The notes: generated from the letters alone by a model not told the origin. Shown: positions 43,757 to 57,109, counted from the first letter of the stretch. The stretch is 64,000 nucleotides of DNA from Grammothele lineata (GCA_002150815.3 NDFF03000367.1:248001-312000); one strand, 5' to 3'. Numbers and translations are program-made.

Positions 43757-43946
43757 GGTGAGGATTTCCAGAAGGCGTAGGGAGCACGGGTGGTTGTGGA
43801 GGCAGGTCCGCAAGGGCTAGAGTGGAAGTGAGGAGACCTCCCCGCTGCGTCTGGCTTTATGTCGAGGCGCGTGGAGCGGACGCCCCCACAGTCCCCCACT
43901 GGAGCCCTTCTGTCTCATCCGTTTGCGATAACTGCTGTTCACTGCG

Positions 43947-44546
43947 ATGGCTGGCGCTGCTCCCGAAACTGCGCCGGACAGAAAAGAGATGCTAGCGGAA
44001 TAGCTGCAGGAGCTCTGGCCTGATGCTACGTTTTCGGCGCGGTTCGTGGCGTACGAGGCAGATGCGCCCGGCGTGTTTCTGTGGGCGGCATAAGCGCAGG
44101 TCAACGGCACCTTCTGCGCACGCACGTACTGCACAAACTGACGAACTGGACCCGCACCAGGATGCCTGCACGCCTGACGTCATTACTGGCGGTAGGCTCA
44201 AGTTACTCCCACTGACGGTACGTCGTGCTTAGTTGGTCGACCGTGCCTGATAACGGTTTTCGCAGGCCTATCTTAGATGTTCAGAGCTTCTCCAGAAGGT
44301 TCTGCATTGAAAGCGGACGTCATTGTGCCGCTGTTTGCCACTGACGAAGACGAGGAGCTGGTGTACGTATACGTACTGTGGCCACGGGGTGCTGTCATGC
44401 CAATGCTAGAACCCATTCCATGTAGAAAACCAGAAAAATATGATTTGCGCAATGTGAAGGTGGCGCTCAAGACGATGTTTTCCGTAGTTTCAAATGTGCG
44501 CGGCGCCTCCACTGTGTGGCGAGTGCGTATGCTTAATGGCCCCTAG
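43947..44546 (+). pseudogene. Possible decayed gene
   Basis: A frame starting MAGAAPETAPDRKEMLAE hits TAG, continues LQELWPDATFSARF and ADAPGVFLWAA, then hits TAA. Coding-like sequence resumes in another frame (QTDELDPHQDACTPD), ends at a GTACGT donor-like site near 44220, and a final open frame from ATG 44277 encodes 89 aa (ALKADVIVPLFATDEDEE, YVYVLWPRGAVMPM). I do not recognise the protein. The pattern of in-frame stops and frame changes suggests decay, but unrecognised introns could also explain it. Confidence 0.3.
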
Positions 44547-44958
44547 CCTTGACTGCAGAGCACTTTCGAATTTCCAAGGTCAAACTTCTGAGCACATCCT
44601 CGGATTTCTGGTTTACAGAAGTTAGGTAGAATCTATGCCTTTATGGCGTTGGATCAAATGAGAGTCGTCGAACCAAATGGCGACTTCAGCCCTGGTTTGG
44701 CTTACAGGTCAAGAGTTGAGAGTCCGAGACGAGTCGCTTCTGGATTAAGCGCTGCTATCGTCGTATGTAGACGCGTTACGTCACGCTGCACGTGAGGAAA
44801 GATCTGCCCCGGTAATTGCCGAAAGTCTGCTCGCCGGCCCGCTGCGTGGACTTGAGCTTCGCGGCCGCCTGGCAGTCGAGAGCGCTATGGCCACCGTTTC
44901 TTCCGCATCCTCAGTCCGCTCTACGCTATAATTCTCCTTCATAGACGTCACCGCCCCA
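44547..44958. other. Spacer upstream of the TMEM242-like gene
   Basis: An ATG at 44887 followed by a possible intron (ending CATAG before 44944) could add a short first exon to the next gene. Otherwise nothing is seen. Confidence 0.3.
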
Positions 44959-45837
44959 ATGGTCGAATCCAGCGCGGAGTCGTCGGGCTACCAGCCCTTC
45001 TTCGGCCTTCCCAAGGGCGGCGACAAGAAGCCTGTCCCCAAGTGGGTTCCAGTCACCTTGGTGCGTCGTACCTGCCGTCCAACAAATATGAACGTCTAGT
45101 ATTCATCCAGTGTCTTACGATATAGCTCGCATTCTCTACCGCTGCAATGGTCTTTCCCGTTGTCATGCTCCGACGATACCGTGCTGGCCTACGGAATAAG
45201 GCGCTGGCCCAGGCACCCCCACCCCCACGCCGCACGACGTCCACTCGCAGCATTCCCGTAGCAGTTCCCACTGCAAAACCTACCCTCCCACCCCCGCGTA
45301 GTCCCAGCTCGTCAACCACGGCAACATCATCCTCGTCCTCCACAACAACACCTACTTCGTCATCGGCGACCGTGAAGGCCGCGGACAGCGTCAACGGCGC
45401 GTTACTCTGCGCGAAGGCGTTCGGAATTGCTACGCTCGCCGTCGGTGTGGGCGCGACAGCGACGGTATATGGGGTGAAGCGTTACCTCGGAGTCCAAACA
45501 GTACGTCGTCTTTTATACCCCCCTATGCTCTACCTCGCGGCTTAGCCCGCATCTCCAGACCCAAGAGTTCGCAGACCGCATGCGCGCCGGGATCCTCGCG
45601 TACATGCCTGTCCTTTCCTCGCGCATACACCGCACGCCCGATGCCGAAGACGGAGACGTGCTCCTGCCTCCACCCTCTTCTTCGCTGACGGAGGGTGAGG
45701 AATGGTCGTGGCCCGCGGCAGAGCAGCGGTTGAAGGAGGCGTTCGACAAGTACGGGTTCTACGGGTGGGCGGCGACGGCGATGCAGGAGATGGAGGCGGA
45801 GGGGAGGCTGGAGCGGTCGAAGCGGGGGCATGCGTAG
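44959..45837 (+). CDS. TMEM242-like two-helix membrane protein
   Basis: Three exons joined by introns at about 45061-45125 and 45500-45558. The first hydrophobic segment is WVPVTLLAFSTAAMVFP, followed by a Ser/Thr/Pro-rich linker. The second is LCAKAFGIATLAVGVGATA, leading into VYGVKRYLGVQTTQEFADRM. Two helices, with the second followed by LGV-x-EF-x-M, resemble the TMEM242 family of small mitochondrial inner-membrane proteins implicated in ATP synthase c-ring and complex I assembly. The C-terminus (DKYGFYGWAATAMQEM) is soluble. The assignment rests on pattern only. An additional upstream exon cannot be excluded. Confidence 0.6.
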
Positions 45838-47630
45838 TCAGCTTGAGAGTGTGAGTCGGTACGTATCCAGCTGTGCTTAGAGGATGGATGTTGGCACGGG
45901 GTGGGTGTGAATGCGGAGCGGGATCGAGAAACCGGAGTTAACGCAAGCTGCAATCAGCGCATGGCGTTTGCTCTTCTCGCCACTTAATGGGCTTTGTACC
46001 TCCTGTCTCGCTAGCTCGATGCATGGTCATTGGTGAGGCTCTGTCTGTATGCCTGTCGATGGTCCACCGTCGCGCGAAAAGAACGTCTCTTTACTGCTCT
46101 GGCTGCTAGGCGTGCCGTCTCTATAATGCCTCCTTCACCCAACAGCCCCTACTCGCTGACGCACGCATCCTTGTCCCCGAGACTTGAAGATACGCAAAGC
46201 AAGATCCGGGACTACAGAACTTCCTATGGAATACGGCAAATGAACGGTGATTTTGACTCGGCGAGGACGCACACGATTCCCGTCTGATTTATCGCGCCGC
46301 CGGTGCATCTGGCCGTGAGCGGCACGCGCTTATTTCTTGGCAGCGCCCACCACGGCCATCCTTCTCCTTCGAACACACGCGGGATGTTGACGGCTTCCTC
46401 GGGGAGTGCCTTTATCTGCTCTGTGACTTACTTATTCCTCCCGAAACGTGGTCGGGTTAACGTTCGTCCTCTTCAGGTCCTCGCGTACGCCCACATTCGC
46501 GCGTTATGGCGTCTGCCGACGTCTGCCAGCCGCCGGTCTTGACAAAAACTTGAAACCCGAAACATACAACCTCGACCGCATGTGGACTGCTACCGGGCCT
46601 TGCACATGGATCCTCTCTCGGCGCCCGACCGTGTCCCACATGTGTTCTGTGGATGAGCGGCGTCAATCTCTGTCTGCCAAGCCCAAGGTCAAAGCTGTGT
46701 TGTTTGCTACTCTCGACGCGCGTCCTTTCCCCATGCGTCTGCGCGGCATCTACTCGTCGTCTGTACACTCAAACGATGGCCGCCGCCGACTGCTGTACTT
46801 GCAACAGCATCTACGCTGGGCAGGAACATCATGCTGGTATCCTTTCGGACAATGACCCGCTCCGATGAGTGATGACGATGGAGCAGCGTGATGTTCAAGA
46901 CGGAATGGTGCGGGCTGATCTGTATTCAGTCTTGGCATCGTCCTCAGGTCTGAGCAGTTCCTAAACACATAGCTGACGCCATCTGCGACAGAATGCATTG
47001 GGGTCGCGCTCCGAGAAACGATTTCTGATAGTCTCGCGGTTATCGTACCCCAGAGACGTCTTCTCCAAACGCACGTTTCTGAGATTCAAGTCTGCAGCTC
47101 GTGAAGGGAGTCAGTTCTGTTTCTCTCTGTAACCCCGCACGCAACACACTGACAATCTCTGCAGATCTATGGGGTACCGCAAAAGTATTCCCGGCCGGGG
47201 GCCCCTCCCGCGTATGGCAATTTCCCGCCAGGAGAAACCGACCAACCTTCTAGTTACCGTCGGACGCTCACAGCCAGCGAGGCCCGCTATCATGCTTCTT
47301 CCCCATCCTCGTGATGCAGCCTCGAATGGTCGCCGACATGCAGCCATGCTCGCCTGGCGGCGCGCGCCGACCTCGTCCATGCGGTCCAGGACGCACAACG
47401 CGGGTCGCGCACACGAGCACGCGAGAGTCCACCATCGTCGTGCTCTGGGCATGATAGCTCGACAGCGCACCGGTCGTATAAAAGCTGGCTCGGGGCGGCG
47501 GGGAGGACGCCAGGCGACTTCGTTGTCTTCGCTCCAGACAGGCTTTCACTGGTCTCAGTCTCTGCTCCTCGCACCCGCACCCGCACACCCGTTCACGGCA
47601 CTCCCCACCCCGAACACCCCCGCTTGAACC
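45838..47630 (+). promoter_or_regulatory. 1.8-kb gene-free region with fungalysin promoter
   Basis: No convincing gene lies between the TMEM242-like stop and the fungalysin start. A strong CGTATAAAAG TATA box (TATAAAA 47477-47483) sits about 150 nt before the fungalysin ATG. Short frames at 46.0-46.9 kb have no protein-like composition. Confidence 0.5.
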
Positions 47631-49594
47631 ATGTTCGCCTTCAAGAAGGTCTTCGCGTCCGTCTTCCTTGCGGTGCTCTGCGCCAGCACTGCGTCTGCGG
47701 TGCCATACCCCGCTAACTCCAAGTTCGCGACCCACCGCACCCGCGAGATCAGCCAGGACTTCAAGCTTGAGACCTACCACCCCGAGTCTTCCTACGAGGT
47801 ACGTCTCTGCGCTCTCTTTCTAGCGCCTCACCCGCTCACTCTCTTCTATCACTAGACCTTCGGGGAGGGCGTCGACCACCCCCTGTCCAAGCGCGCCGAC
47901 GCTACCATCGAGGAGTCCGCGGTAGCCTTCGTGCAGTCGCGCCACGCCAACGTCGGCACTGACGGCGTCGCGGTCCGCTCCGCCGCCGAGTCCGAGACGG
48001 CCTCGCACGTGTACGTCCGGCAGATGCTGAACGGCATCCCCTTCGCGAACGCGGTCGCGAACGTCGCGTTCAACAAGGACGGCAAGGTCGTCGCGTTCGG
48101 CTCGTCCTTCGTCGAGGTCCCCAAGGCCAAGGGCAAGGTCTCGCCCGCGGAGCCGACCGTCGCGGTCGAGGACGCCATCGCGGCTGCGGAGGACGCGCTC
48201 GCGGGCACGTTCGACGCGGAGAACTTCCCGGAGCCGGCGCTGGAGTGGGTCGTCAAGGATGACGGCAAGGTCGTCTTGACGCACGTCTTCCAGGTCCGCA
48301 ACCAGGAGGCGAGCACCTGGTATGAGGCGTTCGTCGACGCGCACACCGGTGAACTTGTCTCCGTCACCGACTTTGTCGCTAAGGCTTCCGTAAGTACTTC
48401 ATCTCGCTTTCCATTGGGTGTGCTGCTAAGCCACGCTTTCAGTACCGCGTCCTCCCCGTTTGGAAGGAGACCCTCACTGAGGGCTTCCAGGTGCTCACCG
48501 ACCCCGCCGACACGACCGCTTCCCCCAACGGCTGGCACACCGGCACCGACACCCAGGGCAACAACGTCATCGCCTACAAGAGCAGCACCAGCTCGACGAC
48601 GTCCCAGTCCGGCTCCGGCCTCGTCTTCGACTACCCCGCCAGCGCCAGCACCGCCCCCACCACGACCGCGAACGTCAACGCCGCGCGCGTGAACGCGTTC
48701 TACGTCGTCAACTCCGTGCACGACGTGACCTACAAGTACGGCTTCACCGAGGCGATGTTCAACTTCCAGACGGACAACTTCAGCAAGGGCGGCAAGGGCG
48801 CCGACCGCGTCACCGTGTCTGTCCAGGACTCCGCGGGCACGGACAACGCCGACTTCTCCACCCCTCCCGATGGCCAGAGCGGACACATGCGCATGTTCCT
48901 TTGGGACCTTACCAGCCCCCAGCGCGATGGTGCCCTTGAGAACGATATCGTTATCCACGAGAACACGCACGGCGTCACGAACCGCATGACCGGCGGTGGT
49001 ACCGGCCGCTGCCTCCAGACCACCGAGGCTGGCGGTATGGGTGAGGGTTGGTCCGACGCGATGGCCGAGTACGTCTTCTCCCACTCTTAGCCCAAGTCAA
49101 ATGCTAACATCTTGTACAGCTGGTTCACCAAGACCACCTCGTCCGTCCCCGACTTCGTCATGGGCCAGTACGTCATCAACGACTCTGCCGGCATCCGCAA
49201 CTACCCCTACTCGACCTCGGCCTCTACAAACCCGCTCAAGTACTCGTCGATCAAGACGCTCAACGAGGTACACAACATCGGCGAGATCTGGGCGAACCTC
49301 CTGCACAACGTGTACGCCGCGCTCGTCTCCGCGCACGGCTTCTCCTCCACCGCGCGCACGGACCCGACGAGCACGGCGGGCAACGTCGTCTTCCTCCACC
49401 TCTTCCTTGACTCGCTCGCGCTCCAGCCGTGCAACCCCACGTTCCTCACCGCGCGCGACGCGTGGATCCAGGCCGACGCGAACAGGTACGCAGGCGCGAA
49501 CAAGTGCACGCTCTGGAAGGCGTTCGCGAGCAAGGGCCTCGGTGTCAACGCGAAGAACCACAACGACGACAGCACGCTCCCGAGCGGCTGCTGA
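47631..49594 (+). CDS. Fungalysin, secreted M36 zinc metalloprotease
   Basis: Four exons separated by short introns (about 47798-47856, 48391-48441, 49048-49120). The signal peptide is MFAFKKVFASVFLAVLC followed by ASTASA. A long FTP/propeptide region follows, with VYVRQMLNGIPFANAVANV. The catalytic domain contains ARVNAFYVVNSVHDVTYKYG and the zinc-binding HEXXH as VIHENTHGVTNRM; the downstream Glu ligand segment is GGMGEGWSDAMAD. Later segments include VHNIGEIWANLLHNVY and the terminal LPSGC. M36 proteases are secreted as zymogens and digest extracellular protein during saprotrophic or host-associated growth. All phases close and length is normal for the family. Confidence 0.95.
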
Positions 49595-50149
49595 GCGGGC
49601 GCGCACGCACCTCGGTCTTTGGGTGGTAGTAGAGGGCGACGGAGTTGAGCGCGCGGGGCATATGTAGCACACTCGTTCTTCTTCGATACCCCGGAAAAGC
49701 ACCGCTGTTTCAGACGTGTAGCATTCTGTATTACCAGCTATGACGACTTGGAACGGATATTGGAACGGAAATACCATGACACTTCCTTACCTCTCATGCC
49801 TTCGCGTGCCAGTAGCCTAGGACAGCGTGCGAGTAAGTAGCACTACTGAATGCACGGCGTAAGAAAACAAAGTTTTGGGATTGATCATTTTTGAGACTTT
49901 GATTCGGCGCTCGGGACGCTCAGCACCGGCCGGTGGCTCATGACTACCAATTGCGGTACTGAGAGCTATGTCCCTACGCCACTCCGTCGGGACGAATCCC
50001 GAGGATGAGTTTCCTCTTTGCTTCTTACCGTCATCGTATCCTCCTTGCTCTTGCCCTTCACCACCGCTCCCCTCACTGCGACCCTCCCCCCTTTCATTCT
50101 TAAGCCGCCTCTCTATCTTGCTATTGGAAAGGTTGCGGCGACACGGGAG
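49595..50149. other. Spacer between fungalysin and F-box gene
   Basis: 555 nt, 3' flank of the protease and 5' flank of the next codirectional gene. No other feature is recognised. Confidence 0.35.
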
Positions 50150-51783
50150 ATGGATTCAGCTCCTGACAAAGTCCCGGTCGAACTATGGCTCGAAATCTTC
50201 GAACAACTCCCCAAGAGCACAGACCTCCACAGCATCAGCCTCACATGCCGCAAATTCCACACGCTTACGATCCGCGCGCTGCATAGGGACGTCGTATGGC
50301 ACCGAGCGAAGCACGTCGCGCACGATCTCAACGTTTGGGAGGAAAACCCGGGGATGGAGGCTGCGGTACGCTCGCTCGTCTTGGGTGTCTCGCGTCTCTC
50401 CGGGGGAGTCTTCGCCAATGCGGTCGAGCGCAATGGATCAGTCACCGAGGGTAGTCTCGATATGAGGCAGCTTAGCCCCTTATGGACGCCTTACGCTCAG
50501 CAGGCCATGGAAAACGCCTCCATTAATCCCAACGTCGTTGACCACTCTTTCGCCGCACCCTCCCTCTTTGACCCCATGTGGGCAAAGGTCCTGGAATTCA
50601 AGAATATTGCGTCTCTCACGTTCGCCAATATGTTCATCATGCCCGAGCACTTCACCCTCATCCATTCCTTGCCGCAGCTGCGTTCGCTGCGGCTGGACGC
50701 CTGCGCCGTCGTTGCGCGCATAACACATACTCCGCCTCACCACTCCACGCTCCCGATCACGGACCTCACGCTCTACAACATACGCCGCGCGACGCGGGCG
50801 CCCATGCAAATCCCCGGAGGTCTCGACGACATCGCCTACACCCTCTCGCTCTGCGTCGCGCAAGGCCTCCGAACGCTCTCGATCGACGCGACCGCGGACG
50901 TCTTCCGGTTCGTCTTCGGGGCGTGGGACGCGCAAGCGCGCGGGTGGTCGATCCCGCCGACGCTCGAGCACCTATACGTCCGGAAGGGCGTGTCGACAAT
51001 CGAGCGACCGTCGCTGTTCGTCGCAGAACACGCCTTCCCCGACACGCACCTCTACCACTTCTGCGTGCAGGCGAAGACGCTCCGGACGGTGTCGACGCCG
51101 ATCTTCGTGCCGGCGCAGGTGTCGATCGCGCCCGAGGCGCTGCCGCGGACGCTGGAGCGGTTCTGCGCCCCGCTGGAGACGGCGCAGCTCGTCGCGAGCA
51201 TGCGGCCGCTCAAGGCGCTCGGGCTGCTCAAGTGCGGGGTTGGCGCGCGGGAGGGCATCGCGGCGCTGGCGAACGTGGGGAACATATGCACGGACTTGCG
51301 TATGCTCTTCGTCGAGTTCAAGGGCTGGGACGGGGAGGTGCTGTCGGCCGCAGCACAGCTGTTCCGGGGGCTAAGGCGGCTCAAGGTGGTGTATGAGGGC
51401 CCCGGACCGAGCGAGGTACAGGGTCTGCTCTTTCGAGTCTGTAGACGGTCATTCTAACCATGACCTCTTTCGCACAGGATTTCCTCGTATCCCTCGCACC
51501 GGAGTTCTTGGCAGACTTGCCGGAGTTGCACACCCTGGAGCTCTACGCGCAGCCTTTCCCTGGGGCGAAACGGCCCGAATGCCCACGCTTACTGTTCGAC
51601 CCGTCGTTCGACTCGCTCGAGGAGGAGCTGCGAAACATTATCATCCCGTGGAACAGATATTGCCCCAAACTGCGTACGGTACAGCTGCACGCGGGGTGTG
51701 TGATGAGGCGCTGGTACGAAGGCGGGGCGTGGCATTTGGAGAAGGTCCGGCGGTTTAACGAAGTTGAGGACCTGGATTACTAA
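50150..51783 (+). CDS. F-box protein with leucine-rich C-terminal part
   Basis: Two exons (intron 51414-51476). The F-box is at the extreme N-terminus: DKVPVELWLEIFEQLPKS, then LHSISLTCRKFHTLTI. The rest has LRR-like strands (ASLTFANMFIMPEH, LPQLRSLRLDACAVV, LPITDLTLYNIRR, LHTLELYAQPFPG) typical of agaricomycete F-box receptors. It probably recruits an unknown target to an SCF ligase. The start at 50150 places the F-box within 10 residues of the N-terminus as usual; an upstream hydrophobic extension in frame starts without ATG. Confidence 0.83.
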
Positions 51784-52282
51784 GTTCTTCCCGCTTCTAT
51801 GATTATGCATGCGTCTCTCGTTAGGGTCGTTGTAACTTGTACGCTATAAGCGGCAGCTTGTACATGTAGCGTCGTTGTGTACGAATAATCCACGGTGTAT
51901 ATGTACGCTGGTCTGCGCCGTCCTCAAGCCGACTGTACTTGCGCTCACTACGTCATCCAGCCGTCGCCCTCGGGAGTCGGGAGCCTGGACCGCAGTACGC
52001 GAGGGCGTCTACGCTGCACACGATCACGTGGGTGACGCGCATAGACTTGCGAGGCGCGAACCGAACTTTGACGCCCACCGCTTGCGTTCAACGTTGATGT
52101 CGCCCTGCCCGCTTCCCTCGCCCTAATCCCCGCATAGGCTCCTCTCTTCCCACAACCAGCGAGACACCAGCCGACGCTCGACCTCTTTCTCTCGCCCACC
52201 GACTTCGACACCGACTCCCGGCCACCACCACCACCGAGGCCGTCACCGCAAGCAAGAAGACCACCATTACTACCACAGCAAG
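51784..52282. other. Spacer
   Basis: 499 nt between codirectional genes. A CACGTG E-box lies at about 52026-52031. No gene is seen. Confidence 0.35.
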
Positions 52283-55200
52283 ATGTGGGCAAAAATCAGC
52301 GGCGCTTTAAAGCGTCCAGAGACACCTGCACAAGAACATTTTGACCCCGACGACAGGCCTCCCACCGTGCTCTCCGCCGTCTTCGACCAGCACCCGAACC
52401 TGTCCAACTTCCACGACCCGAACGAGGTCCCCTTCCCGTCCCCCAGCCCGCCGGCGTCGCCCTCGAAGCATGGTCGCAGGGGCATCTTCAGGCGTACGCC
52501 GAAAGGCCTCGGCGAAGGCGAAGGGACATTATCACTCAAGATTTCGATACCGCATCTTAAGAAGGTGAAGTCGTCTCTCAATGGTAGCACTTCGACTGGT
52601 AAGTCCCCTTCGCTGTCTTTTCCAGGAGGGGGGGAGACTGTCGTTCTCTGGAGTCGTTATCGCGGGAAGACTTCCTACATGATTGCACGTCTCGTTGACG
52701 TACAGGCAGTTCTCGGAATGATATCCGCGTAATCGACTACAAGGATACGCATACGTCAAAAGAGTTAGGCGCTATCGACCCCTTCTTAACCTGTCATCGA
52801 ATGCAAACGCCTTCTTGTTCTGACTCTTTGTTTCTTCAGGCTCTGACGCATCAACAACTAGTCGTACCTCTATGGAATCGAGTGTACACCGCCAGTCGCA
52901 GGACTTGGCTCGTCCTCCAGACTCCGCACTCCTGCCAGACTCAGCACGTACCCCCAGCACTCCCATCTTCGACGGGCGGTTCAACTCCCTTCGCTCAATA
53001 TTACGTGACGGAAACACCCCTGCCACAGGGCAGAGTGTCCGCTTCTTCTCGCGCGACGCATTCAAGATCATCACCCCCGACGTCTCCAACGCAAGCGTCA
53101 GCGGTAGCGAACCTTCACCCGCTTCATTTGCGGCGCGGCTCAAGGGCAACAGCAGTACACCAGTGCGACCTCCCCTCCAGAATGTTTTCTCCCCACCTCC
53201 ACCATCTTCTGTCAAGCCGCTGCCGCCTCCGGACAACACCAACATCTTTGACCTCTCGCAAGACTTCGACCTGCCACCGATTCCCATCAGCAAGGACAAC
53301 CTGCTGGACACTGCCATTGAGCTCACGTCAGACGCCGAGACGGAAGGGACCGCCATTCGCCCTGAGGTCGAGGACGAGTTCCGCTCTAGTACACCATCAA
53401 AGGGCCACGATCGTAGCCAGTCGTTCAGTTTCGGCCAGTCTGTCTTCCACTCACTCGCTGGTGGCCGGGAGTCTCCCGTCCTTTCCCCCATCCTCAACGC
53501 CAGCGGGATGTCTCGGCGTAGCTCACTGAAGCCGAAAGGCAATCGTAGCCGTGCATACAGCGACACCGTCTTCCACTCCATGTTGCAGAATAGTTCACCC
53601 TCAACGAAGGAGAACGTGCCGCCCGAGGCCGACATCGACGACAGGTCGAACGGGGCTATCGTTGTCTACCAGAAGGGCGATTCGCCGCAGAAAGAGAAGG
53701 ATCCCTTCGGTGCTCATGCAACGGCATACTACACCCCCGGGACGGGTGTTCCACCTACCCCTCCTCAGGCCGTCGCAGCCCACCAGCGCAAAGCCTCCCG
53801 CGAAGAAGACCTCATACTTTCCCTCCGCACTCAACTCGCGTTGCAAACCGAGCTCTGTCATCAGTTCGAGGTCGATCTCCGGAGTCGGGACGAGCTCTCC
53901 CGCATGATACAGTCCAAGTTCGAGGAATGCCAGCGCGAGTGCGAGCGTCGCAAGAACGTCATCCGCGGCTGGCGCAAGCGCGTCAGCGAGCTCGAGCGCT
54001 GCGTACGCTCGCTGCAAGACGAGGTCGACCGGAGCCGCGAAGAGAGCATGGAGCGGAGCGTCATGGACGAGGCGAGCGGCGCCGCGCTCCGTCAGATGCA
54101 CCAGCAGATCCGGGACCTCGAACGCGAGAAGACCACGTTAGAAAAGCGCGAGCGGGCCCAGGCGCACGAGCTCGACGCGACCAAGGCCGAGCTGGGCGCC
54201 GCGAAGGAGGAGCTCGCGCGGCGGGACGAGGCGGAGCGCGCGCTGCAGGCCGGGATCGCGTCCGCGTCGCTGCAGATGGGCGAGATGGACGTGAGCTTCG
54301 GGATGGAGGAGGCGGAGCGCTCGCGCGCGTTCTCGACCGCGGCGTGGGACGAGGAGAAGAAGGCGCTGCTCGCGACGAACGAGGCGTTGCGCGCGGACCA
54401 CTTTGCGGCGGAGACGCAGCTTGCGGACGCGCGCGAGGAGGCGCTGAGGAAGGATGGGGAGCTGGTCGTGCTCAAGGCGGAGCTGGAGGCGCAGTGGAAG
54501 GGGACGGAGCAGCAGACGGAAAGGATCGCGGAGCTGGAGAGGGAGAGGGATGAGATGAAGGAGCAGGTCGAGGCGCTGCACGCGCGGATGGGGGAGATGG
54601 AGGTCGAGTGGACGCAGTCGGAGAACAGGAAGAACGAGCTGGAGGGCGAGATGCAAGAGGCGTGGGCGGCAAAGGAGGAGCTGGAGAGGGAACGCGCGGA
54701 GGTATGGTGTTCGTCTTGCCTATATGTGCATGGCGCTGACATCTTTCAACAGCTCGAACAGCAACTTCGTGACGAGCAAGACCATACAGAAGGACTCACC
54801 ACCGCACTCCGCGAACGCGAAGACAAGGTGACGGCCCTTGAGCACGAGCACAAGTTCGCGCTGGAGCGTGCCACGCGCGTCGAGGCCCGTCTGCGTGAGA
54901 AGGAACAAGAGCTCGCAGGACTGATCAAGAAACAGTCCGAGCGCGAGAACGACGCGGACGCGGCGCAGAGCGAGATGGCGAAGATGAAGCGCGAGCACGC
55001 GCGGATCGTCAACGAGCAGAGCCGCACGCTGCAGGACGTCATTGCACGGGAGGTCGAGGCGCGGGCGGCGATGGAGGCGATGGTCCGCGAGAAGGCTGAG
55101 AACGACGTCCAGTCGGCGAGCCTCAAGGAACGCGTCACTGCGCTCACGGCCGAGGTCGAGCGCCTGCGCCGCCAGGTGCATGAGCTGCAGCAGGAGAGCG

Positions 55201-55987
55201 CCGACAAGGAGGTGAAGCTTGTGCAACTGCACAAGCAGCGTGCACAGGACAAGGAGGACATGAACGGTCTCAACATTGCCCTCGACTCGAAGCAGCAGGA
55301 GCTTGAGCTGGTGAGTTGTTCGCGTTGCCGGCTGTAATACTCCGTGTTGACTATTTCGTGCAGCTCAAGAGACGCATGAGTGTGCGCAGCAGCACCACGA
55401 CCTCCACGCCCGCCTCGACCGCAAAGGCCCCGGCGGCGCGCCGCGAGTCCTCTATCTTCGGCACCCCTACCGTCTCGTCCCGGCCACCCTCCGTACTTTC
55501 CGATTCTGGCAGCACCGCAAAAGACCGCCGGTTGAGCGAAGTCCCCTCGTCCCTCACGAAGTCGACGCTAGGCCGTAGCGTCCGGGCGAACGGCCCACCG
55601 ACAGCTGGGCACACCACGAAGCGCTCCGTCGACGGCGCGATGGGTCCTCCGCCGTCCCGCGGTGCTGGCACCACGTCGGCTACCCCTACGCGTATTCCCT
55701 CTGGCCCCTCGGCCCGTGCAACCCCCAGTACGATCAAGGCGTCCGTAGCGCAGCAACGGCGGATGTCCGCGTCGATCCTCGAGCCCTCGAAACTGCGCGC
55801 GTCGACATCGGCGTCGACAGCGGAGAAGCTGCAGCGGCTGCCGTCGCTGTCCTCGGCGAGCGAGGCGGACGAGAAGGAAAACTCGGTGCCGTCGCCCGCG
55901 TCAAGTACGAGCTCTAAGGCGAGCGCCTCCGTGAAGACGCCCACCGCGACAAAGGCGACGCGGAGAATGAGCGCGATGCCCGCGTGA
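52283..55987 (+). CDS. Long coiled-coil protein, function unknown
   Basis: Four exons (52283-52598, 52840-54701, 54753-55310, 55364-55987) give 1119 aa. The N-terminal third is Ser/Pro-rich with KISIPHLKKVKSSLNG and QSVRFFSRDAFKIITP, the latter looking like a conserved short motif. From about residue 400 to 890 there is a nearly continuous coiled coil (for example LRTQLALQTELCHQFEVDL, ELERCVRSLQDEVDRSREE, LEQQLRDEQDHTEGL). The C-terminal 220 residues are Ser/Thr/Pro-rich and basic (RRESSIFGTP, KATRRMSAMPA). This architecture suits a cytoskeletal or spindle-pole scaffold, but I cannot name a family. Intron 1 (241 nt) is unusually long for this window. Confidence 0.82.
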
Positions 55988-57013
55988 AGTTTGTCGATTG
56001 AAGATGAGAGCAGCATTTCAGAAGCAACTCGGGGAGAAGATGTGACCATTGTTGTCGTCGGCGGACGTTCGCGCTTCTCGGTGGGACGGTGTCGCTTTGA
56101 GCTCTGAGTTATGATGCTCCCGCGCACGATACCCCTGCCCGTTCCACCCCCACACCATCTATACACTTCCATCGCACGCACATACATCGCAGATCTGTAT
56201 CATACGTACCGTCTCGCATCTCATCCTTGGCATCTTGCATCTACCCATCCCATCTAAACCCCATTACCTCTCCCCTTCGTTCCCCCGCTTTCCCCGCTAT
56301 CAGGCTCGTTCCCGATAGGAAGACACGCATCACCACGCACCCCAGATCCGGCCCTCATCAAGTCCATGCATCCCCTCGTCCGTCTGAATTTATGCAGTTA
56401 GTTATGCGCTTCGCTTTCGCTGTGTACTTGATGTCGCTGCTCTCGCCCAATGCCCACCTCGTCTGTCTCCGTTATATCTGTCGAAAGCTTCGGCTCGGAC
56501 TTACTCTGAATATCTTGAGCGAGCGAATAATTCGCCGCAGCTAGAGCTTTGTGAACGCGGTCTCCATCGTCTGCTGGTTCGTAGCTGCCTTTGTTCATAC
56601 GTGTATTCTCGACATGTACATAACTTGCCTCTTGAGCGGCGCTTCCAGCGCCCTGGGTTCCGATTCTTTCTATTCCCTAAATATGTCTCAATGTAATGGC
56701 TAGATATGCACTCGACTAGCCCATCTGCACGTGGAAGAGATTGGTCTGACTTGGATGTATTACACAACGAAGACGTTGATAGAAGCGACAAAAACAATTG
56801 GAACATAGAAACTTGAGTATTCGAGGTCGTTCCGCACGAGAGCGCCATGCATAACCGTCAACGTGAATCGACAAGTTGAAAATGCTCCAGACGCAGTCTA
56901 TTGTTCAGGCTTACCCTCCCTACTAAGTACTTCCAGAGTCGACTCGGAGGAGCTGGAGGACTCGGGACTCGAGGAGGAAGTCGGACGGAACAGAGAGCCT
57001 GAGGTGAATCAAG

Positions 57014-57093
57014 CGCCTGCCATCGAAAGTCACGTGCACAACGGGAGAGAGACGGGCCCCTCAGTTTAGACGCCTGCCATCGAAAGTCACGTG
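57014..57093. repeat. 23-nt direct repeat ending in an E-box
   Basis: CGCCTGCCATCGAAAGTCAC followed by GTG occurs identically at 57014-57036 and 57071-57093, offset by exactly 57 nt. Each copy ends in CACGTG, a bHLH-type binding site. Confidence 0.85.
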
Positions 57094-57109
57094 AAAAAGG
57101 CTAATGCGC

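Noticed and set aside
46030..46868. Short frames between the TMEM242-like and fungalysin genes
   Set aside because: No recognisable protein content; the positions vary by frame and strand with no consistent gene model.
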